Origin: an uncultured Treponema sp.
GTDB lineage: Bacteria; Spirochaetota; Spirochaetia; Treponematales; Treponemataceae
Direction: 5' to 3'
Length of the DNA stretch: 52,829 bases
Assembly: GCA_937894335.1 (NCBI GenBank)
Contig: CALCRU010000015.1
Coordinates: 1-52,829, forward strand
The notes below the pieces were generated by a model. The model saw only the letters and a program-made list of their open reading frames with translations. It was not told the DNA's origin and ran no database searches. A program made the position numbers and the translations under genes. Numbering within the stretch: position 1 is the stretch's first letter; every line of letters starts with the position of its first letter. Positions 24,828-33,607 of this stretch are shown piece after piece.

Positions 24828-25676
24828 ATGAAGACAGGACTTGTTTTGGAAGGCGGAGCAATGAGGGGTATGTTTACATGCGGAGTAATAGACACCTTCA
24901 TGCAAAACGGCATTACCTTTGACGGAGCCATAGGCGTTTCTGCAGGAGCGGCATTTGGATGTAACCTAAAGTCCAGACAGATTGGGCGTGCAATCCGCTA
25001 CAACAAAAAATTCTGCACTAACAAAAATTACTGGAGCATAAGATCACTGGTCAAAACAGGAGACCTTTACAATGCTGACTTCTGCTACAGACAACTTCCC
25101 GACGAACTTGACCATTTTGATATTAATACATTCCGTGAAAACCCCATGGAATTCTGGTGCACATGCACAGACGCCGAAACGGGAAAAGCGGTATACCACC
25201 AGTGTACTCAGGGTAACGGAGATGACTATCAGTGGTTTAGGGCTTCGGCTTCCATTCCTCTTGCCTCAAAGATTGTAGAAGTTGGCGGATACAAACTTCT
25301 AGACGGAGGCATGGCAGATTCCATTCCCCTAAAAAAATTTGAAGAACTTGGTTACGATAAAATTGTAGTTGTCCTTACACAGCCTAAGACTTACATAAAA
25401 AAGCAAGTACCAGCACTTCCCCTTATCAAACTTGCAATGAAAAAATATCCCAACATGTACAAAGCCATTGCAGGCCGTCACATCCACTACAACGAGGAAA
25501 CAAAATATGTGGTGCAAAAAGAAAGCGAAGGAAGCATAATAGTCATTCGTCCGTCACAAAGTTTAAACATTGGGGCTGCAACAAGAAAGGCAGATGAACT
25601 GCAAAGAGTTTACGAAGAAGGCATTAAAGAAGCGTCTAAAAAGCTTGATGCAATTAAAGAGTTTTTTCGTCAATGA
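24828..25676 (+). CDS. Patatin-like phospholipase
   Basis: 282 residues from the ATG at 24828; GGAG lies 8-11 bases upstream, and the longer frame reads into the previous gene. The patatin dyad is visible: oxyanion GGAMRG (9-14), nucleophile Ser38 in GVSAG, and the later LLDGGMAD aspartate. It releases fatty acids from phospholipids or neutral lipids; the family includes YjjU-type cytoplasmic enzymes. Last gene of the ketosynthase/PlsC/hydrolase run, so lipid remodelling is the common theme. Its 3' end overlaps the convergent hydrolase by 23 bases. Confidence 0.88.
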   Translation: MKTGLVLEGGAMRGMFTCGVIDTFMQNGITFDGAIGVSAGAAFGCNLKSRQIGRAIRYNKKFCTNKNYWSIRSLVKTGDLYNADFCYRQLPDELDHFDINTFRENPMEFWCTCTDAETGKAVYHQCTQGNGDDYQWFRASASIPLASKIVEVGGYKLLDGGMADSIPLKKFEELGYDKIVVVLTQPKTYIKKQVPALPLIKLAMKKYPNMYKAIAGRHIHYNEETKYVVQKESEGSIIVIRPSQSLNIGAATRKADELQRVYEEGIKEASKKLDAIKEFFRQ

Positions 25677-26463
25677 TTGAAAAAAGCCAGTTCTTTAAAA
25701 GGGAAGTCCACACCTGAACATAAGAGTCGTTTTTTTCGTGGGCACCCGCACTAGAATACTTTGTGGCAAGGCTTAAGGAATGTGGTCCCTTTCTAAAAAT
25801 ATGAAGTTCCGTATTAACACCTTCTCGCTTTAGGGCCTGAGCAAGCATGAGTGCATTTTCAACACTTACGATTTGGTCTGTCCATGTGGTCCATAAAAAC
25901 ACAGGGGGAACTTTTTTTCCGTCCACATGATTTTCAAGACTAAGCTCGTCAAGAAGCCTCTTTCTTTCGCTGTCGGTCCAGCCTGTTCCCAAAAGATGTT
26001 CAAAACTTGGCTTGTGTGAAAACTCTCCGCTGGAAATTACAGGATAACTAAGAATGAGTCCCGCAGGTTTTGGCTGCTCACTGCTTCTGTGTTCCGCATA
26101 GCAAAGGGCAAGATGTCCGCCAGAAGAAAAACCAGAAATAAAAAGATGCTCGCTGTCTACATGCCAGTCTTCCGAATGCTCACGGATTATAGAAAGTGCT
26201 TTTCCCACTTCATTCATGGCAACCGGATAGACATTTGGCACGACAGAATACTTTAGTACAAAGGCATGAAAGCCCAGAGAAGCATACATCATGGCAACAG
26301 GTTCTCCTTCTCTGGGAGAATAGCGCGCATATGCACCGCCGCCAAGAATGAGGACCGCCGGTTTGTATTCACCTTCAAAGAGGCAGTCTTCAATGTAGGC
26401 ACACAGTTCTGCACTGCCTGCTTTCTGTCCGTCAACCGTTACCTGTATGCTCTGAACCTGCAT
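25654..26463 (-). CDS. Alpha/beta-hydrolase, cytoplasmic esterase-like
   Basis: 269 residues without a signal peptide. The oxyanion region is ILGGGAYARYSP, the nucleophile is Ser113 in GFSSGGH, and WTTWTDQIVS and KGPHSLSLA supply candidate Asp and His. It resembles the exported hydrolase at 23930 in order and motif, so the two may be paralogues with different locations. It follows rubrerythrin by 23 bases with an AAGGAA ribosome site, forming a small operon. Substrate unknown. Confidence 0.8.
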   Translation of the reverse strand: MQVQSIQVTVDGQKAGSAELCAYIEDCLFEGEYKPAVLILGGGAYARYSPREGEPVAMMYASLGFHAFVLKYSVVPNVYPVAMNEVGKALSIIREHSEDWHVDSEHLFISGFSSGGHLALCYAEHRSSEQPKPAGLILSYPVISSGEFSHKPSFEHLLGTGWTDSERKRLLDELSLENHVDGKKVPPVFLWTTWTDQIVSVENALMLAQALKREGVNTELHIFRKGPHSLSLATKYSSAGAHEKNDSYVQVWTSLLKNWLFSIIDEKTL

Positions 26464-26486
26464 GCTTTTAATTCCTTATGTTACGC

Positions 26487-27023
26487 TTAGTAGTTTTCGG
26501 GCTTTACCTGGAAGTAGCTCTGGGGATGACTACAGACAGGGCAGACATCGGGAGCTTTTTTACCTACGCAGATGTGTCCGCAGTTTGAGCACTGCCAGAT
26601 TACATCTCCGTCCTTAGAGAACACAAGGTCGCCTTCAACATTTGCAAGTAGTTTCTTGTAGCGTTCCTCATGCTCCTTTTCGATTGCGGCAACTCCTTCA
26701 AAAAGTTTTGCAATGCGTTCAAAGCCTTCTTCTCTTGCAGTCTTTGCAAAAGAGGGATACATTTCAGTCCATTCGTAATGTTCGCCTTCTGCAGCAGCCT
26801 TAAGATTGTCTGCTGTTGACGAAACCCCACCGTTTAAAAGCTTGTACCAAATTTCGGCATGTTCCTTTTCGTTGCGTGCGGTTTCTTCAAAGATGCTTGC
26901 AATCTGCACATAGCCGTCTTTCTTAGCTTTTGATGCAAAAAATGTATACTTGTTGCGGGCTTCTGATTCTCCTGCAAATGCAGCCATAAGATTCTGTTCG
27001 GTTTTTGAGCCTTTCAATTCCAT
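26487..27023 (-). CDS. Rubrerythrin
   Basis: Non-haem di-iron peroxidase that protects anaerobes from hydrogen peroxide. 178 residues: an N-terminal ferritin-like four-helix domain with E-x2-H-type ligands (EARNKYTFF, ETARNEKEHAEIW, EKEHEERY) and a C-terminal rubredoxin-like site (CSNCGH...CPVCSHPQSY). AGGAG precedes the start. An anaerobic or microaerophilic lifestyle fits a host-associated treponeme. Confidence 0.93.
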   Translation of the reverse strand: MELKGSKTEQNLMAAFAGESEARNKYTFFASKAKKDGYVQIASIFEETARNEKEHAEIWYKLLNGGVSSTADNLKAAAEGEHYEWTEMYPSFAKTAREEGFERIAKLFEGVAAIEKEHEERYKKLLANVEGDLVFSKDGDVIWQCSNCGHICVGKKAPDVCPVCSHPQSYFQVKPENY

Positions 27024-27069
27024 AGTTTACTCCTATTGCGAACAGTCTAGCACATTACAAAAAAAGATA

Positions 27070-27738
27070 CTACAGCAGACTACGAAAATATTCAAATATC
27101 TTAAGTCCATCCACCGTGTCGTTTCGGGAATGGGAAAGGCACATGCGTTCAGGATGCCACTGCACGGCAATTATGGGAAGAGTTTTATGAACAAAGGCTT
27201 CTATAATTCCGTCCATACTGAACTGGGCTGGAAGCAAATCTTCGCCTAGAATTTCCACAGCCTGATGATGGGCGCTGTTTACGGGAACATTTTTTTTACC
27301 GTATATATTGCGAACGAAAAGACCTTCTACAGCCTCTGTATCGTGCACCCTGTCACAGGTTCCTTCATTATAACTTTGGTGGATTTCACAATGCTGAACA
27401 TTCTGCGTCAAGGTTCCTCCAAAGAAGACATTCAAAATCTGAAGTCCCCGGCAAATTCCAAGCACAGGCTTTTTTAAAGAAAGGGCTTCATTTAAAACTT
27501 GAAGGTCAATCGCATCAAGTTCGTCATTTATGTTTCTGGAATCTGTGTTTTCCTTTTTATAAAGGGCGGGATTCAAATCAACTCCGCCAGGAATAAGAAT
27601 GCCGTCACAGTAAGAAATTTCCTTTAGGGGAAAGGCAAAGTCGCATTGGAGGGGTTCCATTTCGGCAGCTTCTACGGCGTTAAAATAATTTGCATTGCGG
27701 CATGTATCGTTGTTTCCAATAATGAGTACGCGCTTCAT
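27070..27738 (-). CDS. Class I glutamine amidotransferase-like peptidase C26 (PuuD-like)
   Basis: 222 residues with nucleophile Cys96 in GICRGLQ and a late AVQWHPERM holding the His-Glu. The family includes gamma-glutamyl-GABA hydrolases and gamma-glutamyl peptidases. It follows the ABC ATPase gene by 12 bases (GAAGG ribosome site), as the last gene of a polar amino-acid uptake operon. Cleavage of an imported gamma-glutamyl compound is a reasonable inference. Confidence 0.85.
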   Translation of the reverse strand: MKRVLIIGNNDTCRNANYFNAVEAAEMEPLQCDFAFPLKEISYCDGILIPGGVDLNPALYKKENTDSRNINDELDAIDLQVLNEALSLKKPVLGICRGLQILNVFFGGTLTQNVQHCEIHQSYNEGTCDRVHDTEAVEGLFVRNIYGKKNVPVNSAHHQAVEILGEDLLPAQFSMDGIIEAFVHKTLPIIAVQWHPERMCLSHSRNDTVDGLKIFEYFRSLL

Positions 27739-27750
27739 AAAACCTTCGCC

Positions 27751-28491
27751 TTAGTTTTTTATTGAGGCAAGAAACTGCCTTGCCCTTTCTGTTTTTGGAG
27801 AAGTAAAAAATTCTTCGGGAGCGGATTCCTCAAGAATCTCACCATCATCCATAAACACAATTCTGTCAGAAACCTTACGGGCAAAATTCATTTCGTGGGT
27901 TACCACAAGCATTGTCATTCCAGAAGCTGCAAGACCTGTCATTACATCCAGCACTTCGTTTATCATCTCGGGGTCAAGCGCACTTGTAGGTTCGTCAAAG
28001 AGCATTATTTTCGGATTCATTGCAAGAGAACGCGCTATTGCAACCCGCTGCTGCTGACCACCAGAAAGCTGATGGGGGTATTTTTCCGCCTGAGACTCCA
28101 CGCCAACTCTTTTTAAAAGTTCCATAGCCCTTGCACGTGCGATATCTTTTTTTTCATGAAGGACTTCAATGGGTGCAAGGGAGACATTGTCTATTACTTT
28201 CTTATGCTCAAACAGATTGAACTGCTGAAACACCATGCCAATCTGTGACCTCAACGCCGCCAGTTCCTTTCCCTCCTGGGGAATAGGCTTGCCTTCAATC
28301 AGCACTTCGCCGGAGTCAACCGTTTCAAGCCTGTTTATTGTTCTGCACAGCGTTGACTTTCCTGAACCGGAAGGACCAATTATCACCACAACTTCGCCCC
28401 TTCTGACAGAAAGACTTACCCCCTTTAAAACATGCAGGGAACCAAAATGCTTTTGTATGTTTTTAAGCTGAATAATAGGCGTATCTTCCAT
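27751..28491 (-). CDS. Polar amino-acid ABC transporter ATP-binding protein (GlnQ-like)
   Basis: 246 residues with Walker A GPSGSGKST, the signature LSGGQQQRVAIARSLA and Walker B MLFDEPTSALDP. It energises amino-acid import at the cytoplasmic face. It overlaps the permease gene by one base and is co-transcribed with two permeases and a binding protein, a complete glutamine/glutamate-type importer. Confidence 0.94.
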   Translation of the reverse strand: MEDTPIIQLKNIQKHFGSLHVLKGVSLSVRRGEVVVIIGPSGSGKSTLCRTINRLETVDSGEVLIEGKPIPQEGKELAALRSQIGMVFQQFNLFEHKKVIDNVSLAPIEVLHEKKDIARARAMELLKRVGVESQAEKYPHQLSGGQQQRVAIARSLAMNPKIMLFDEPTSALDPEMINEVLDVMTGLAASGMTMLVVTHEMNFARKVSDRIVFMDDGEILEESAPEEFFTSPKTERARQFLASIKN

Positions 28492-29312
28492 CAGACTTTT
28501 CTCCTTTCGGAACGGGCTGCCACAAGGTTTGACAGTTTGTTAAGCAGATAATTTACTAAAATATACACTATTGCCACAAAAAGATAAACAGAAAGCATTG
28601 CATCATAGTTGGAAATTATAACCTTTGCGTTCTGCATTAAATCGGGGAAACTTACTATGTAGGCAAAGGTCGTATCCTTTACGACGATTACGATTTCCGA
28701 GATGAGCGAGGGAATTACATACCTGAATCCCAGTGGGAAAAGCACTTTAAAGAACACCGCATGACGGCTAAGCCCTAAAGACAGAGCAGCCTCCGACTGT
28801 CCGTGGGATACAGCAAGCACACCAGAGCGAAGGGCTTCTGCTACTGTTCCCGAGGCGGAAATTGCAACAGGCAGAGCAATCTGCAAAAGGGAAGGTAGTT
28901 TTAAGCCCATAACGGGGAGACCTAAAAAGAAAAAGTAAATGAAAAGAAGAGTAGGAACTCCCCTAGTAAATTCTATGAATGCAGTCGCAACTGCCTGTGT
29001 CGCCTTAAACATGCTGAACCGGCCCAGCATCATTACAAAGCCCAATGCAAATGCAACAATGCCTGCAAGCACGGAGGCTTTGAGCGTACCCAAAAGACCT
29101 GAGGCAAAAAAACGCCATGTTGTTGCCCTTGCAAAAAATGACCAGTAGCGTCTTTCAAACTGGCCTGTCCTGTAAAACTGGAGCAGGACAAGAAAAAGAA
29201 GGACTGCAAGAATTACAACGGAAACAGCCGTCCAGAATGATATGCGTTTCTTTGTCTTTGGACCGGGAGATTCATACAGATAGTCCAGAACGGAAGTTGG
29301 CCTTTTGCTCAT
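28491..29312 (-). CDS. Polar amino-acid ABC transporter permease
   Basis: 273 residues with an extended cytoplasmic N terminus (~30 residues), a first helix at ~28-48 and the permease EAA loop (SGTVAEALRSGVLAVSHGQ). HisMQ family. Its 5' end overlaps the partner permease by four bases. The two non-identical permeases form a heterodimer. Confidence 0.9.
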   Translation of the reverse strand: MSKRPTSVLDYLYESPGPKTKKRISFWTAVSVVILAVLLFLVLLQFYRTGQFERRYWSFFARATTWRFFASGLLGTLKASVLAGIVAFALGFVMMLGRFSMFKATQAVATAFIEFTRGVPTLLFIYFFFLGLPVMGLKLPSLLQIALPVAISASGTVAEALRSGVLAVSHGQSEAALSLGLSRHAVFFKVLFPLGFRYVIPSLISEIVIVVKDTTFAYIVSFPDLMQNAKVIISNYDAMLSVYLFVAIVYILVNYLLNKLSNLVAARSERRKV

Positions 29313-29968
29313 CGTCTTATCCTTACCTTTTTGTCTATAAAGTTACCCAACTGTCCTATTACTACGGCGGTAAGGACATAAAGGGCTGCGGAAATTACAA
29401 AGGCAAGAACTCCGCCTGTATTATGGGTGTTTATGTAATCAACAATGCCTGTAAGGTCGCGGGTATTCATTGGAACCTGAGAGGCAAGTGCTGTTGTAAG
29501 CATTGTGGCAATAAGAAGGTTTGTAAGTGAAAGAACGGAAGTCCTTAGCGTCTGTGGGATTATGATGATCCTCACGATTTTTGAAAATGAAAAGCCTAAG
29601 GCGCGGGCGGCTTCTATCTGCCCGGGTTTTATTGTGTTCACTCCTGAAAGAAGATAGTCGGAACAGAAGGCCGATGGGATGAGGGATGTTGCTATAAGGA
29701 CGCAGGTGTAATACGAAAAGACAATGTTAAGATATGGAAAGGCATACACCAGAACTATTAGGAAAGCGGCACCGGGTATGTTGCGGAAAATCTGAATGTA
29801 CCAGTTTGAAACCTTCCGCAACACGCCGATGGGGCTTATCCTAAGCACGGTAATAAAAATTCCCAGCACTAGGGCGACTATAAAAGACAGTGCAGTCAGC
29901 CGCCATGTCATAAGCAGCGCCTTTAAATATTCTATTCCGTACTCAAGTATAAGCTCTTTAAATGTCAT
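29309..29968 (-). CDS. Polar amino-acid ABC transporter permease
   Basis: 219 residues, HisMQ-type, with the EAA loop (GVNTIKPGQIEAARALGFSF). It lies four bases after the binding-protein gene and overlaps the next permease, so the operon order is binding protein, permease, permease, ATPase, C26 peptidase. Confidence 0.9.
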   Translation of the reverse strand: MTFKELILEYGIEYLKALLMTWRLTALSFIVALVLGIFITVLRISPIGVLRKVSNWYIQIFRNIPGAAFLIVLVYAFPYLNIVFSYYTCVLIATSLIPSAFCSDYLLSGVNTIKPGQIEAARALGFSFSKIVRIIIIPQTLRTSVLSLTNLLIATMLTTALASQVPMNTRDLTGIVDYINTHNTGGVLAFVISAALYVLTAVVIGQLGNFIDKKVRIRR

Positions 29969-29972
29969 GGTT

Positions 29973-30887
29973 TTATTTTATTACAGGTGGTTTAGGAGCG
30001 GTCTTGATTCCCGTACGGCTTCCAAGGCTGACAAGCCAGAGTTTGTCCCAAGTTCCGTCCGCTTCAATCTTCTTGAGGAATGCATTGATGAATGCAACAC
30101 CGTCGCTGTTAAGCGGCACCCCAATTCCGTATGGATCTTCTGTACCGAATGTGTCGCCAGCAATCTCGTACTTGTTGGGATTGCGGACAATTGCATTAAG
30201 AAGAAGGGTGTAGTCGGTAACATAGGCGTCAACGCGTCCCTGTTCCAATGCGGCACGGGCTTCCGTGTCGTCCTTAAATTCTTGAACGATTGCCTTTGGA
30301 GCATACTGTGCAAGAATTGCAGGACCAGTAGATCCTGCCTGAGTTGCAACAGTTTTTCCCGCAAGGTCGTTTATTCCCCTTATGCTCTTGTTTCCTGCCT
30401 TAACCAGAACTGCCGACTGAGAGGTAAAGTAGGGACCTGCAAAAGAAATGAGCTTTTTGCGTGCGTCCGTAATTGAGTATGTTGCAAATACCGCATCAAC
30501 CTGACCGTTCTGAAGGACAGCCTCTCTTGTACTGGAGGTAACCTGAGTTAGTTCATATTTGCTTGAGTCGCCAAGAATGTAGCGTGCCAAAAGCTGATAC
30601 AAGCCTGCATCAAATCCGCGAACTCCACCATCGGTTTCATCCAACTGGCTGAAAAGGAAAGATGTGCGAGTTCCGCCTACACGAAGAACACCAGACTTTC
30701 TTACTGCAGAAGCCCAGGAACTTGCGGCAATTTCGGCATCGCTTGCAACAGGACCAGAGCTCACAAGCTTGTCGAATGCAGCCTTGTCAATGGCTCCGGT
30801 AACTTCTTCCGAATCCTTGCCTCCCAGAGCAAAAGCGGCGGCTGCTACAAGTAAGGGAAGGGCAATTTTCAAAATCAACTTCTTCAT
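29973..30887 (-). CDS. Polar amino-acid ABC transporter substrate-binding protein
   Basis: 304 residues with a signal peptide and mature end GGKDSEEV, typical of treponemal binding proteins that lack a lipobox cysteine. Class 3 solute-binding fold: VLRVGGTR...LFSQLDE, RGFDAGLY, VDAVFATYSITDARK, VDAYVTDYTLL. The ligand is probably glutamine, glutamate or another polar amino acid; this cannot be fixed from sequence. GGAGG precedes the ATG. Its promoter contains the AACTAGGAA motif shared with metQ. Confidence 0.9.
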   Translation of the reverse strand: MKKLILKIALPLLVAAAAFALGGKDSEEVTGAIDKAAFDKLVSSGPVASDAEIAASSWASAVRKSGVLRVGGTRTSFLFSQLDETDGGVRGFDAGLYQLLARYILGDSSKYELTQVTSSTREAVLQNGQVDAVFATYSITDARKKLISFAGPYFTSQSAVLVKAGNKSIRGINDLAGKTVATQAGSTGPAILAQYAPKAIVQEFKDDTEARAALEQGRVDAYVTDYTLLLNAIVRNPNKYEIAGDTFGTEDPYGIGVPLNSDGVAFINAFLKKIEADGTWDKLWLVSLGSRTGIKTAPKPPVIK

Positions 30888-30918
30888 AAATAACCTCCAA
30901 AGTTTTATTGTTGCTCAC

Positions 30919-30951
30919 TGTATAACAAATAATTCCTAGTTAATCAATAGG
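30919..30951 (-). promoter_or_regulatory. Promoter of the amino-acid importer, with AACTAGGAA motif
   Basis: Minus strand: TTGATT (30942-30947), 17-base spacer starting AACTAGGAATT, TATACA (30919-30924). The 19 bases CCTATTGATTAACTAGGAA match the metQ promoter at 17 positions. Confidence 0.6.
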
Positions 30952-30992
30952 TTTTATAATTTTTTTTTTATTTTTTTTCATTTCTCTCCATG

Positions 30993-31021
30993 TTGCCTTA
31001 TGATTTTCATTTCACTATAAT
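30993..31021 (+). promoter_or_regulatory. Promoter of metN
   Basis: TTGCCT (30993-30998), 17-base spacer, TATAAT (31016-31021), then an AGGAGG ribosome site and ATG at 31053. No SAM riboswitch is visible in the short leader. Confidence 0.6.
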
Positions 31022-31052
31022 TTCTTCAATAAAATTAAAAACAGGAGGAACG

Positions 31053-32060
31053 ATGCAACTTACACTTTCCCATCTAAAAAAAAGGTATGCCGCAAAGGAA
31101 GAAGGATTTGTTCAGGCGGTAGACGATGTATCTCTCGTAATTCCCGACAATACAATTTTCGGAATAATTGGAAAAAGTGGTGCAGGAAAATCTTCGCTTG
31201 TAAGACTGGTAAGCCTGCTTGAAGCCCCTGATGAAGGAGAAGTGCTTTACGACGGGGAACGAGTTGACAACCTTAGCGAAAAAGAACTTATATTCCGCAG
31301 AAGAAAAATCGGAATGATATTCCAGAACTTCAATCTGCTTTCTTCACGGACTGCCGCAAAAAACATTGCATATCCTCTTGAAATAAACGGATGGATGAAG
31401 GACAGAATTGAAAGACGCGTAAAGGAAATGCTTTCTCTTGTAGGACTTGAAGGAAAAGGCTCTGCACCCATAAGCACCCTCTCTGGCGGACAAAAGCAGA
31501 GGGTTGCCATAGCAAGGGCACTTGCCACAAATCCTGACATTCTCTTCTGCGACGAAGCCACTAGCGCACTGGATCCTCAGACCACTCATTCCATTCTTGA
31601 CCTGATCCGCTCTCTGCAAAAAAAAATGCACCTTACAGTTGTAATGATAACACATCAGATGGAAGTTGTAAGGGACGCATGCGAACAAGTTGCCGTTATT
31701 GACTCTGGAAAAGTTGTAGAACAGGGAACCGTAGAACAAATTTTTAGCGCACCAAAGACGGCGGTTACTAAAGAATTTCTTTCGCACATTTCTGCACAGG
31801 AACCAACTACCCTTCTGCGATGGGCTGATGCAGGAAAATACACACTGCGCTTTATAGGAAAAGACACGGGAGAACCTGTCTTAAGCAGGCTTGCAAAACA
31901 GTTTGACATTGAGTTTAACATAAGGGCTGGTGGAGTTCAGAATGTAAACGGAAGCGATGTAGGCACCCTCATCACCGACATTACAGGAGACGCAGCCGAA
32001 GTTCAGAAGGCAATAGAATATCTTAGAAAAACAGGAATCATTGTGGAGGAAGAAAAATGA
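31053..32060 (+). CDS. metN: Methionine ABC transporter ATP-binding protein
   Basis: 335 residues from the ATG at 31053, ten bases after AGGAGG. Walker A GKSGAGKSS, signature LSGGQKQRVAIARALA, Walker B ILFCDEATSALDP. A C-terminal NIL (ACT-like) domain from ~residue 260 binds methionine and inhibits the transporter in E. coli MetN. It overlaps metI by four bases. Confidence 0.95.
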   Translation: MQLTLSHLKKRYAAKEEGFVQAVDDVSLVIPDNTIFGIIGKSGAGKSSLVRLVSLLEAPDEGEVLYDGERVDNLSEKELIFRRRKIGMIFQNFNLLSSRTAAKNIAYPLEINGWMKDRIERRVKEMLSLVGLEGKGSAPISTLSGGQKQRVAIARALATNPDILFCDEATSALDPQTTHSILDLIRSLQKKMHLTVVMITHQMEVVRDACEQVAVIDSGKVVEQGTVEQIFSAPKTAVTKEFLSHISAQEPTTLLRWADAGKYTLRFIGKDTGEPVLSRLAKQFDIEFNIRAGGVQNVNGSDVGTLITDITGDAAEVQKAIEYLRKTGIIVEEEK

Positions 32061-32710
32061 ATCAGATTTTAACGCTGGTAGGAACTTCTACAGGACAGAC
32101 CCTTGTCATGGTATTTTTCTCAACTCTGTTTTCACTTATCCTAGGCTTTCCACTGGGAGTGTGGCTTTATGTAACAAGTCCTCAGGGAATAAATCCCAAG
32201 CCAGTTTTGTATCAGGTGCTTAGCAGAATCGTAAACATACTGCGCTCTTTTCCATTTCTTATTCTGATGATTTTGCTCTTTCCACTTTCCCGACTAATTC
32301 TTCACACTGCAATAGGAACAAAGGCTACAATCGTTCCCCTTTCCATTGCGGCGGCACCATTTGTGGCGAGAATCATAGAGACTGCCCTTACCGAAGTTGA
32401 CCCTGGAGTAATTCAGGCGGCAAAGGCCATGGGTTCCACAAAAATGCAGATTATCCTCAAAGTGCTCATTCCCGAAGCCCTGCCTTCACTTGTTTCGGGA
32501 ATTACCCTTACCATAATCAACCTGATTGGATACTCTGCAATGGCTGGTGCAATAGGCGGTGGCGGTTTGGGAGACCTGGCAATCCGTTACGGATATCAGA
32601 GGTTCCGCACAGACATAATGATTGCTTCAGTCATTGTGCTACTGGTTCTGGTTGAACTTATTCAGCTGGTGGGAACCATGATTGTAAACAGGATGTTAAA
32701 GAGACGATAA
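32057..32710 (+). CDS. metI: Methionine ABC transporter permease
   Basis: 217 residues, about five membrane helices, with the conserved EVDPGVIQAAKAMGSTKMQI (EAA loop) and GGGGLGDLAIRYGYQRF near the end, both typical of MetI. It overlaps metN by four bases. A separate promoter then drives metQ. Confidence 0.95.
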   Translation: MNQILTLVGTSTGQTLVMVFFSTLFSLILGFPLGVWLYVTSPQGINPKPVLYQVLSRIVNILRSFPFLILMILLFPLSRLILHTAIGTKATIVPLSIAAAPFVARIIETALTEVDPGVIQAAKAMGSTKMQIILKVLIPEALPSLVSGITLTIINLIGYSAMAGAIGGGGLGDLAIRYGYQRFRTDIMIASVIVLLVLVELIQLVGTMIVNRMLKRR

Positions 32711-32734
32711 AATTTTTAGAAAAATTTTTTAAAA

Positions 32735-32794
32735 CCTATTGACAAACTAGGAAATAGGCAGTATAAGAATATCATACAAACTTACTAGGAAATA
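32735..32794 (+). promoter_or_regulatory. metQ promoter with two AACTAGGAA-like sites
   Basis: TTGACA (32739-32744), 17-base spacer AACTAGGAAATAGGCAG, TATAAG (32762-32767). A second copy, ACTAGGAAATA, lies at 32784-32794, just before the ribosome site. The first copy matches the amino-acid importer promoter at 30933-30951 in 17 of 19 bases. Confidence 0.6.
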
Positions 32795-32809
32795 AAAGGA
32801 GATTACAGT

Positions 32810-33607
32810 ATGAAAAAGACACTTGCAACATTAGCTCTGTCATTGGTCGCCGCTGCAGCAGTTTTTGCTGGCGGTCAGAAAGATGGTTCTGTACTTAAAG
32901 TTGGCGCAACTCCTGAGCCTCATGCAGAAATCCTGAACCTGATTAAGGATGACCTTGCCGCACAGGGAATCACCCTTCAGGTTATTGAGTTTACAGATTA
33001 TGTAGTTCCCAACGAAGCACTTGAGTCTGGAGAAATTGATGCAAACTACTTCCAGCATCTTCCCTACCTTGAAAGCTTCAACACAGAAAGAGGATATCAC
33101 CTTGTAAACGCTGGCGGAATCCACATTGAACCTTTTGCACTTTATTCAAAGAAGTACAAGAGCCTTTCTGCAATTCCCAACGGAGCAACAGTAGCAATTC
33201 CTAACGACCCCACAAACGGTGGCCGCGCACTGCTTCTTCTTCAGTCTGCAGGACTTATCAAACTTAAGGCAAATGCAGGAATTACGGCAACAACTTTGGA
33301 CATTGCCTCTAACCCCAAGAACCTTAAGTTCCGCGAAGTAGAAGCGGCTTCTCTTCCCCGTGTTCTGCCTGATGTTGACCTTGCAGCAATCAACGGAAAC
33401 TACGCACTGGACGCAGGTCTTTCCGCTTCAAAGGACGGACTCTTTGTTGAAGGCGCTGATTCTCCTTATGTAAATGTTGTTGCAGTAAAGAAGGGTAACG
33501 AAAACAATGCAGCAATCAAGGCACTTGTAAAGGCACTCCAGAGCGAAAAGGTTAAGTCTTGGATTAAGAAGAACTATCCTAACGGAGATGTAATCGCTGT
33601 TTTCTAA
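32810..33607 (+). CDS. metQ: Methionine-binding protein of the MetNIQ transporter
   Basis: 265 residues, signal peptide ending VFAGGQKDG. In most bacteria MetQ is a lipoprotein; here no cysteine is at the cleavage point. NLPA-family core: KVGATPEPHAEIL, DYVVPNEALESGEIDANYFQH, ATVAIPNDPTNGGRALLLLQ. It binds D/L-methionine in the periplasm and passes it to MetI. AAAAGGAG precedes the start. Its stop codon is in the arm of a 14-bp hairpin. Confidence 0.94.
   Translation: MKKTLATLALSLVAAAAVFAGGQKDGSVLKVGATPEPHAEILNLIKDDLAAQGITLQVIEFTDYVVPNEALESGEIDANYFQHLPYLESFNTERGYHLVNAGGIHIEPFALYSKKYKSLSAIPNGATVAIPNDPTNGGRALLLLQSAGLIKLKANAGITATTLDIASNPKNLKFREVEAASLPRVLPDVDLAAINGNYALDAGLSASKDGLFVEGADSPYVNVVAVKKGNENNAAIKALVKALQSEKVKSWIKKNYPNGDVIAVF

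Noticed and set aside
29796..30476. 226-residue plus-strand reading frame across the importer genes
   Set aside because: Antisense to two confident ABC transporter genes; Ser/Cys-rich composition typical of a shadow frame.
30888..31052. SAM riboswitch upstream of metN
   Set aside because: The leader after the promoter is only about 30 bases, too short for any SAM riboswitch, and no S-box-like pairing was seen.
32709..32728. A/T-only palindrome behind metI as a terminator
   Set aside because: AAAATTTTT/AAAAATTTT has no G-C pairs, so the hairpin would be too weak. It overlaps the region before the metQ promoter.
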